Positions 32,856 to 41,152 of a DNA stretch of 41,152 nt are shown here, in pieces. The position numbers and the translations under genes are program-made. This DNA is from Paramecium sonneborni (lineage: Eukaryota > Ciliophora > Oligohymenophorea > Peniculida > Parameciidae). Numbering within the stretch: position 1 is the first letter of the stretch; the number at the start of each line of letters is the position of its first letter. Under the pieces are notes generated by a model that ran no database searches, was not told the DNA's origin, and saw nothing but the letters and a program-made list of their open reading frames with translations. The stretch spans positions 248,647-289,798 of the forward strand of contig CAJJDN010000152.1 of the NCBI GenBank assembly GCA_905182985.1. The letters are read 5' to 3'.

Positions 32856-34780
32856 AATTAATTTTCTTTATTTTGACTTAGAAGAGTTTGTCTAATATAT
32901 AATTTATTGTTGCAGCGAAGGCTAGTGTAATTATTAAATTAATTTAATGTAATGAGCAGCTTAAATAGATATTTGATAACATTCGTAAAGAAAAATAATA
33001 ACTAAAAAACTATTAAAAGTGGAATATAATATTTAATAGGGCTTTTAAATTTTATTTCCAATTTATATAAAAATAATGATGATTTTTTGCAAAATTTTAA
33101 GTCTAATCATAGTGGTTGACCTCATATTGAAGAAAATTTACAATGTTCTTCCAACATAATGTAATTAATTCATTCAGAAACTGTAGAAGGTGAAATTCTA
33201 ACAGAAACTAAAATATATTTAGAGACAACTTCATATTCTGAGAATTGGCTTGGAAAGGGTTTATATATTACATAAAAATATGCTAGAGTTTTAAAGTAAT
33301 AAAGAAAATTAAAATAGGGGGAGGTTAGATAAATATTCTTTAGATTTAAAATAATTCATAACAGCAAGAAAAGATAAAATTTTTACTCTTAGGTCTGCTA
33401 AAATTTAGGAGCAAATAAAGATAATTGATGATGGTTTATAACTATTTAAGAAAGGAATGGACTTTTCGAATTAAAAACAAATAAATTATCTATTTCATAC
33501 ACAACAAGTTCATAAGCAGTAATAAAACTTTCTTAGCTTTGTTACATATTATTTTAGATTCTAAATTTAATAAAATGCTTTAGTTTTTAATATATAAGTA
33601 ATCAGTTATATTTTAAATAAAATGAAATAATATTGAACAATTAAACCCTTGTCTTATAAGAATTGAATATTGGAGTTCTGGTGTTTGTTATGCAAACTGT
33701 GAATGATTAAAGAGTCGAAATTGGACTCTATCTGAATTTTAATTCTATTTAAAGATTCTCATGAATAAGAAGATTGTTTTAATGTTATTCTTTGACTTTA
33801 TATAAAATCTAATTAAACTAATTCCATTTTATTTTAATAAATAAAAAATTAAATTTTTCTATATGTTGTAATAAACTTTAACAAACTTGAAAATTAAAAA
33901 ATTATGCTAAGAACTTTTTAGATTTGCTGAAAGTTATTGATTGCTCTTAAGCTTAATGATTTGTTATTACTTAAGCATATATCCATTTTAATTATTCATT
34001 TTTTCTATATATTCTTAATGTATTTGTAACAACTTCATGATAATTTACTTTTATTATTCAATAATAAATAGTCAAATTGGCTTGTAATAACTTAATGTTT
34101 ATTGATGGTATTTTCTTGAATATAATCCTTTCATCCTGCTTACAATTAAAGTAAAATAATTAGTAATACTGAGCTTTTGACAAATGCCATAGACAGGGTC
34201 GGAACAAAAACAGATTATATTTCAGAAAACAATAAAATTTTTTCAATGGATAATTATCAAAACAGCAAAAGAGGTAGGTAATTAAAGTATAAATTTTTTT
34301 AAAGAAATATTTTAACTTTTCTGGTCATCACAAGGCTGTTGGCTACTGAATTCAATCCTTAATTGGTTGTGGGGCATTTTAACCAAAAGAGGAACAAGAA
34401 TGCATATAAATCTTTTACCTATTGTGAATTTTTATCAAATAAACAAAGAAGATTTCATATTGTTTATTGCTTTCAAATAGAGAGAATAGTTCTGCTATTG
34501 ATATCTTTGGAAAAGGCAAAGAAATAGTTCTAGTTGGTTTTGTTATATTTTAGCCTAAATAAAGTAGCAGCTAAATAAATTGTAATTCAAGAACTGGTGC
34601 AAGTAATTTCAAATAGATCAAAATAATCAACCAAAAATTTAAAGTTGGTATAAATTAAATTAGCCAAAATCAAAACCTTTAAAAGTAATAGATGACTAAT
34701 ACTACTAGTAATAAAAATATGAAACCAGGAAATTTGATTATCTCTGATTATTAAAAATTTCAAAATTCAAAAAACCTGTA
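32856..34780. repeat. Exact duplication, copy 2 (1,925 bp)
   Basis: Second copy of 30930-32854. Only this copy runs on into the last codons and stop of the gene. Confidence 0.85.
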
Positions 34781-34802
34781 CCTTAGTATTTTCTAGGGTT
34801 GA

Positions 34803-35167
34803 ATTTGAAACACCTTGAGATCATTTACTATCAGCAGTTCAAGATAGGTGATTTAATAAGATAAATTTTTATATTATACTGTATAAGTTGCAAAGTATTT
34901 CGGTTTATATGTACTACTAAAAGAAGAGATATTTGGAAGCAGTCAAAATTCAAGAACAACAATTTTAAAAGTTCTAATTATATCAAATAATAAATATTGA
35001 CTGCTATTTATCACTACTCTAATACTAAAGAAAATAGAAATAGATTTTTGTAATAAGGATTCAAGTTGGAAATAATGACAATTAGATGATCTAATGATAT
35101 TTAATTAAAATATTTACAAGTTAAATATTTAAATATAGGAAATTTTATATCTAAAAATCATTAATTT
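34803..35167 (+). other. Upstream region of the TPR gene, possible short frame
   Basis: An ATG at 34909 opens a 62-codon frame (MYYQKKRYLEAVKIQEQQFQ, then LYQIINIDCYLSLLQYQRKQ) ending TGA 35095-35097. From 35098 the TPR gene frame is already open before its first ATG (LKYLQVKYLNIGNFISKN). The short frame may be a 5' exon of the TPR gene or a leftover; I could not find a GT...AG joint that connects them. Confidence 0.3.
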
Positions 35168-38100
35168 ATGATCTTATAAAACACATTTGACTCATAATTT
35201 GAAAAGAAATAAAAAGAGAAAAAGCAATTTATTAGAATCATGACAAGAACATTTTTATAAATTCTTCAAGTAGTAAACTTTTAATCAAGAATTTCATATA
35301 AGTATAATTTAGTAAAAATTCATCAATATTCGAAATATATTCATAAGAGAAATTAATAGAGTGAGATATCAGGATAGTTGGTAAAATATTGGTTGTAAAA
35401 AAAGGAATTGAGTTTAGAAAAAATTTAAAAATTAATAATCAGAAAATTTATAGAGAACAGAGATAAGTAAATACTAGTTTATTAGAAAAGCAAAAAGTAT
35501 TGTTTTACTAATAATTTAAAAAATCTTGAAGATGTTGTAACTAATAATAATCAAGGTAAAATTTAATTGAAAATAAAAATAGCATACACATTATATAAAT
35601 TAAATCGATATGAAGAAGCACTAGAATATTATGATTATGCAATTTTAGAAAAACCTCAAGACGATATTGGTTATCATTACAAAGGTAAATTTAATCGAGA
35701 ATAAAATATAGGAATTACGTTATATAAATTAAACCGATTTGAAGAAGCATTATAATATTATGATTATGCAATTTTAAAAAAACCTCAGGACGATGTTGCT
35801 TATAATTATAAAGGTAAAATTTATTAGTGAATAAAATATAGGATTTACATTATTTAAGTTAAACCGATTAGAAGAAGCATTATAATATTATGATTATGCA
35901 ATTTAAAAAAACCCCAAAAATGCTCAAACTTACAATAATAAAGGTAAAAAATAATCAATAATAAAATATAGGAATTGCATTAAATGAATTAAATCGAGTT
36001 GAAGAAGCATTATAAAATTATGATAATGCAATTAAAATAAGCCCTGATTATTACCTAGCTTTGATGAATAAAGGTAAAATTTAATACAAAATATAGGAAC
36101 TATATTATTTAAGTTAAGCCGATTTGAAGAAGCATTATAACATTATGATTATGCAATTTAAAAAAATCCTGAGAATTCCAATCCTTTTTATTATAAAGGT
36201 AATATTATTAATAAATAAAATATAGCCAATATGTTAGTGAAATTAAATCGATTTTAAGAAGCATTAGATTATTATGATTATGCAATTTAAAAAAACCCTG
36301 ATGATTTTAATATATTATTGGAGAAAGGTAACATTATACAATAAATTATAGCGAATACATTATAAAAATTAAATAGGTTTGAAGAAGCACTATAATATTA
36401 TGATTATGCAATTCAAAAAAACCCTGAAATAGCTAAAACTTATCATAATAAAGGTAAAAAAATTAGACAATAAACTATAGCAAGTGCACTATAAACATTA
36501 AATCGATTTGAAGAGGCATTATAGTTTTATAATTATGCAATTTAAAAAAATCCTGAAGATTTTAATGCATTATTGGAGAAAGGTAAAATTATACAATAAA
36601 TAATAGCGAATACATTATAAAAATTAAATAGATTTCAAGATGCATTATAATTTTATCATTATGCAATTTAAAAAAATCCTGAAGAATTTATTGCTTATAA
36701 TAACATAGCGAATACATTATAAATATTAAATAGACTTGAAGAAGCATTAGAATATTATGATCATGCGATTAAAAAAAATCCTGAAGATTCCAATCCATTC
36801 TTAAATAAAGGTAAAACTTATTCTATAATGAAATCTAGCCAATACATTAGATTAATTAAATCGATTTGAAGAAGCATTAGAATATTATGATTATGCAATT
36901 TAAAAAAATCCTAATCATTCCTATCCTTTTTATTATAAAGGTAATAATATTAAAAAATGAATTATAGCCAATACGTTAGTTAAATTAAATCGATTTTAAG
37001 AAGCATTAGATTATTATGATTATGCAATTTAAAAAAATCCTGAAGATTCCAATCCATTCTTAAATAAAGGTAAAACTTATTATATAATGAAATATAGCGA
37101 ATACATTATATTAATTAAATCGATTTGAAGAAGCATTAGAATATTATGATTATGCAATTTAAAAAAATCCTAATCATTCCTATCCTTTTTATTATAAAGG
37201 TAATAATATTAAAAAATGAATTATAGCCAATACGTTAGTTAAATTAAATCGATTTTAAGAAGCATTAGATTATTATGATTATGCAATTTAAAAAAATCCT
37301 GAAGATTCCAATCCATTCTTAAATAAAGGTAAAACTTATTATATAATGAAATATAGCGAATACATTATATTAATTAAATCGATTTGAAGAAGCATTAGAA
37401 TATTATGATTATGCAATTTAAAAAAATCCTAATCATTCCTATCCTTTTTATTATAAAGGTAATAATATTAAAAAATGAATTATAGCCAATACGTTAGTTA
37501 AATTAAATCGATTTTAAGAAGCATTAGATTATTATGATTATGCAATTTAAAAAAATCCTGAAGATTCCAATCCATTCTTAAATAAAGGTAAAACTTATTC
37601 TATAATGAAATCTAGCCAATACATTAGATTAATTAAATCGATTTGAAGAAGCATTATAATATTATGATTATGCAATTTAAAAAAATCCTAATCATTCCAA
37701 TCCTTTTTATTATAAAGGTAATATTATTAAAAAATGAAATATAGCTAATACTTTAGATAAATTAAATCGATTTTAAGAAGCATTAGATTATTATGATTAA
37801 GCAATTTAAAAAAATCCTGAAGATTTTTGTGCATTTATAGAGAAAGGTAAAATTATACAATAAATAATAGCGAATACATTATATTAATTAAATAGATTTG
37901 AAGAATCATTAGAATATTATGATCATGCAATTTAAAAAAATCCTGAAAATGCTAATATTTATAATAATAAAGGTATCATTAAATCTAAAATAAAATATAG
38001 CATGTGTATATTATATGTTAAATAGATTTGAAGAATCATTAGAATATTATGACCATGCAATTTATAAAAATCCTGAAGATGCTAAAATTTATAATAATAA

Positions 38101-40732
38101 AGGTATCATTAAATCTAAAATAAAATATAGCATGTGCATTATTTATGTTAAATAGATTTGAGGAAGCATCATAATATTGTGATTAGGCATTTTAAATGAA
38201 TCCTGAAAATGCTCATTATTATCATAATAAAAGTAAAATTTAATCAAGGATAAAATCTAGTAATCACATTACATAAGTTAAATCGATTTGAAGAAGCATT
38301 ATATTGTTGCGATAATGAAATCGAAAAAAATCCTGAGGATTCCAATCCATTCTTAAATAAAGGTAAAACTTATTATATAATGAAATATAGCGAATACATT
38401 AGATTAATTAAATCGATTTGAAGAAGCATTATAATATTATGATTATGCAATTTAAAAAAATCCTAATCATTCCAATCCTTTTTATTATAAAGGTAATATT
38501 ATTAAAAAATGAAATATAGCTAATACTTTAGATAAATTAAATCGATTTTAAGAAGCATTAGATTATTATGATTAAGCAATTTAAAAAAATCCTGAAGATT
38601 TTTGTGCATTTATAGAGAAAGGTAAAATTATACAATAAATAATAGCGAATACATTATATTAATTAAATAGATTTGAAGAATCATTAGAATATTATGATCA
38701 TGCAATTTAAAAAAATCCTGAAAATGCTAATATTTATAATAATAAAGGTATCATTAAATCTAAAATAAAATATAGCATGTGTATATTATATGTTAAATAG
38801 ATTTGAAGAATCATTAGAATATTATGACCATGCAATTTATAAAAATCCTGAAGATGCTAAAATTTATAATAATAAAGGTATCATTAAATCTAAAATAAAA
38901 TATAGCATGTGCATTATTTATGTTAAATAGATTTGAGGAAGCATCATAATATTGTGATTAGGCATTTTAAATGAATCCTGAAAATGCTCATTATTATCAT
39001 AATAAAAGTAAAATTTAATCAAGGATAAAATCTAGTAATCACATTACATAAGTTAAATCGATTTGAAGAAGCATTATATTGTTGCGATAATGAAATCGAA
39101 AAAAATCCTGAGGATTCCAATCCATTCTTAAATAAAGGTAAAACTTATTATATAATGAAATATAGCGAATACATTATATTAATTAAATCGATTTGAAGAA
39201 GCATTAGATTATTATGATTATGCAATTTAAAAAAATCCTGAAGATTCCAATCCATTCTTAAATAAAGGTAAAACTTATTATATAATGAAATATAGCGAAT
39301 ACATTATATTAATTAAATCGATTTGAAGAAGCATTAGATTATTATGATTATGCAATTTAAAAAAATCCTGAAGATTCCAATCCATTCTTAAATAAAGGTA
39401 AAACTTATTATATAATGAAATATAGCGAATACATTATATTAATTAAATCGATTTGAAGAAGCATTAGATTATTATGATTATGCAATTTAAAAAAATCCTG
39501 AAGATTCCAATCCATTCTTAAATAAAGGTAAAACTTATTATATAATGAAATATAGCGAATACATTATATTAATTAAATCGATTTGAAGAAGCATTAGATT
39601 ATTATGATTATGCAATTTAAAAAAATCCTGAAGATTCCAATCCATTCTTAAATAAAGGTAAAACTTATTATATAATGAAATATAGCGAATACATTATATT
39701 AATTAAATCGATTTTAAGAAGCATTAGATTATTATGATTATGCAATTTAAAAAAATCCTGAAGATTCCAATCCATTCTTAAATAAAGGTAAAACTTATTA
39801 TATAATGAAATCTAGCCAATACATTAAATTAATTATATCGATTTGAAGAAGCATTAGATTATTATGATTAAGCAATTTAAAAAAATCCCGAGGATTTCAA
39901 TCCTTTTATTTATAGAGGTAAAATTCTAAAAGAATGAAATATAGCGAATACATTATATTAATTAAATCGATTTGAAGAAGCATTAGAATATTATGATCAT
40001 GCAATTTTGAAAAGTCCCCAGTGTTGTTACCTAGCTTTTGTAAATAAAGGTGTAATTATAATCGTAAATACCCTATAGCACTAACATTAATAAAGTTAAA
40101 TCGATTTGAAGAAGCATTATATTACATCAATTCAGCAATTTAAAGTAATCCTGAAGATTTTACAGCATTTTCCCATAAAGGTAAATTTAAATAAATATTA
40201 CAATTAAGCAATTGCATTGTATTGCTTAAATAAATTTGAAGAAGCATTAGAATATTTTGATTATGCAATTTAAATAATTCCTGGAGATTTCCCTCTTTTA
40301 TTAAATAGAGGTAAAACTTTTTTAAATTGAATAATAGCAAATGCACTATATAAATTAGGTCGATTTGTAGATGCCTTATAATATTATGATTATGCAATTT
40401 AATAAAATCCTGAAGATTTCAATCCTTTTTTAAATAAAGGTAAAACTATTTAAAATTGAATATAGCAAATGCACTATATAAATTAAATCGATTTGAGGAA
40501 GCATTAGAATATTATGATTATGCAATTTAAAAAAATCCTAAAAATTATAGAGCCTGTTATAATAAATGTAAAAGTTATTTAATTTTCTAATATAGCATTT
40601 TTATTAAATTACTTAAATAGATTTGAAGAAGCAAAATATTATTATTATTAAGCAATTCAAAATAAACTTTAAGATGATTAAAGAGATAAGTTCATTAATG
40701 ATTCATAATATGAATCAATTCAAATTAATTGA
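35168..40732 (+). CDS. Tetratricopeptide-repeat protein, about 1,500 aa, 40 units and 39 tiny introns
   Basis: ATG 35168, TGA 40730-40732; no TGA within the spliced frame. Residues 1-129 are a basic helical leader (SYKYNLVKIHQYSKYIHKRN). From 35583 on, 40 tandem 34-residue TPR units follow, typical unit ANTLYQLNRFEEALDYYDYA + IQKNPEDSNPFLNK, with the A-x-x-L, F-E-E-A-L, Y-x-x-A-I and P positions of the TPR consensus. Each unit except the tenth is preceded by an intron of 23-29 nt placed after the first base of the same codon (AAA G|GT...TAG|CG AAT). One intron, near 40205, ends AAG. TPRs bind partner proteins; such long arrays act as scaffolds. The C-terminus is a short Asp/Gln-rich tail. Repeats 29-33 are identical at DNA level, introns included. 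Confidence 0.85.
36680..36720 (+). other. Site of intron loss between TPR units 9 and 10
   Basis: Here the exon reads through as GAA GAA TTT ATT GCT TAT AAT AAC ATA GCG AAT without the usual AAAG|GT...TAG| intron. The 34-residue spacing is kept and one residue differs from the usual (Ile for Lys). The remaining ATAGCG resembles the end of the neighbouring introns (ATAG|CG). Confidence 0.75.
37620..39170 (+). repeat. 775-bp segmental duplication inside the TPR gene
   Basis: The six-unit block starting near 37624 recurs at an offset of 775 bp from about 38399 (checked at the motif ATTAAGCAATTTAAAAAAAT, with GCAAT at 37801 and 38576), continuing through the TGT and TAATCACATT variant units to about 39110. 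Coding and intron sequence are copied together and appear identical except near the left edge. It keeps the reading frame because it contains whole units. Confidence 0.75.
39111..39811 (+). repeat. Perfect 130-bp tandem array (exon plus intron)
   Basis: The string TATAGCGAAT occurs at 39161, 39291, 39421, 39551 and 39681, spacing exactly 130 bp: 102 bp of exon (34 codons) plus a 28-nt intron. The units look identical apart from one FEEA to FQEA codon change in the last one. This indicates very recent expansion or homogenisation. Confidence 0.85.
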
Positions 40733-41125
40733 AAATAATCAATATTTTTTTTTCAATTGTTTTTATTTTTTGGTTTTGCTCAAAAATGAGTGATTGTTAC
40801 ACAGGAGCAGAACATGGAATAAAATGGCATTTTACTGATTGTGTGAATACTTTTTATGAAAAATAACAAATATTGGGATAGCCTAATTGGGGTTTAGTCA
40901 TGAACTGCCTAATTCTACGAAATACTGATGTGGCAGTAATGGGTATGGTTTGGGTTTGTCCACTAGTAGGTTTAATTCAGCAGTCACATTAAGTTGAATT
41001 CTCTTCACACGAGAAAAAAAAATGTTTAAAAAAGGGTTTGGGGTTGGTAAAGATAGCATATAATTATATTAATATATATTATATATACTATGTACGGTTG
41101 GTGTTCAGGCAAGTGGTTCCCCAAA
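40733..41125. other. Subtelomeric region with degenerate telomere-like patches
   Basis: No gene frame. It is locally richer in G than the rest of the window and holds several telomere-like patches on the same strand as the terminal repeat: TTGGGGTTTAG (40886-40896), GGGTATGGTTTGGGTTTG (near 40940-40957) and GGGTTTGGGGTTGG (41034-41047). Confidence 0.6.
41034..41047 (+). repeat. Interstitial mixed T3G3/T2G4 telomere-like repeat
   Basis: GGGTTTGGGGTTGG combines a T3G3 and a T2G4 unit, the mixture known from Paramecium telomeres. It lies about 80 bp inside the terminal repeat. Confidence 0.6.
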
Positions 41126-41152
41126 GGGTTTGGGTTTGGGTTTGGGTTTGGG
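41126..41152 (+). repeat. Terminal telomere repeat, (GGGTTT)n
   Basis: Four and a half perfect GGGTTT units reach the last base. The G-rich strand points outwards, as it must at a right-hand chromosome end. The unit T3G3 is one of the two Paramecium telomere units. The tract is cut by the window or by assembly. Confidence 0.92.

Larger units (their letters stand above)
30719..34802 (+). pseudogene. Unknown gene, doubled by an internal exact repeat and broken
   Basis: ATG 30719 reads MSTIEQNSFPKK. After an A6 run (about 30752) the frame must shift by one to continue SLFNRLFENKFSDNHLPFLK, YQEDINQFIQAKGGFMGF. Inside the repeat come QCNEQLKQIFDNIRKEKQQL, SSNIMQLIHSETVEGEILTE, TSYSENWLGKGLYITQKYAR, EYWSSGVCYANCE, HHKAVGY/TGA/IQSLIGCGAF and, at the end, RENSSAIDIFGKGKEIVLVG, RTGASNFKQIKIINQKFKVG, TSNKNMKPGNLIISDYQKF and the stop at 34800-34802. 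The 5' end is present only left of copy 1 and the 3' end only right of copy 2, so the underlying gene is about 2.16 kb with the 1,925-bp block counted once. Internal TGAs and frame shifts remain. No family recognised. Confidence 0.5.

Noticed and set aside
137..34802. TGA as a sense codon (all three stops reassigned)
   Set aside because: The long intact genes contain no TGA, or one that a tiny intron removes, and end in TGA; the relic TGAs do not align with one amino acid.
40140..40397. Minus-strand frame across the last TPR units
   Set aside because: Antisense of the TPR repeats; the plus-strand units with aligned introns explain this DNA completely.
35556..40732. CRISPR-like array (regular direct repeats with spacers)
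   Set aside because: The 130-bp period is exon plus intron of a TPR gene in a eukaryote; the 'repeats' encode the TPR consensus and the 'spacers' are introns.

Overview
This looks like the right-hand end of a ciliate chromosome, most likely Paramecium or a close relative. Four things point there. The DNA is very AT-rich. Long frames are open only if TAA and TAG are read as glutamine and TGA is the only stop. Introns are tiny (20-28 nt, GT...AG). The right edge ends in (GGGTTT)n, with mixed T3G3/T2G4 telomere-like DNA just inside it. All calls below use that genetic code. Everything was read by hand, so exact boundaries of broken genes are approximate.

Layout. 1-13.5 kb: short genes on both strands, many interrupted by in-frame TGA or one-base frame breaks. 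They include a decayed TLDc-domain gene (1.7-2.7 kb), a large protein with a C-terminal half that may be a propeller (5.5-7.8 kb), a broken membrane/coiled-coil gene (8.1-9.8 kb) and a well-preserved gene fusing a PH-like domain to a circularly permuted NlpC/P60-like cysteine peptidase (10.7-11.9 kb, four tiny introns). 13.6-17.5 kb: a 1.3-kb-codon secreted/membrane protein with DUF4215-type CDDGN...DGC repeats. 17.9-25.5 kb: small unknown genes, a large broken ciliate-type gene, and an exact 1,489-bp duplication either side of an N gap. 25.6-28.0 kb: an intact 800-aa B-box-like/coiled-coil/TLDc protein. 28.1-30.5 kb: a broken secreted protein gene, a hairpin that may be an RNA gene, a CDC27/APC3 relic and a coiled-coil relic. 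30.7-34.8 kb: one unknown gene doubled by an exact 1,925-bp repeat split by a single N. 35.2-40.7 kb: a TPR-repeat gene of about 1,500 aa, 40 units, almost every unit carrying an intron at the same codon. 40.7-41.15 kb: subtelomere and telomere.

Genes that read through cleanly (TLDc, TPR, PH-peptidase, DUF4215 protein) stand beside neighbours with several TGA codons and frame breaks. So TGA behaves as a real stop here, and uniform sequencing error does not explain the damage. The picture is a subtelomeric region where genes are duplicated, homogenised and lost. Some frame breaks do lie in A6-A7 runs and could be base-call errors, and the two N-flanked duplications are probably assembly artefacts. 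I see no CRISPR array, rRNA, convincing tRNA or autonomous transposon.
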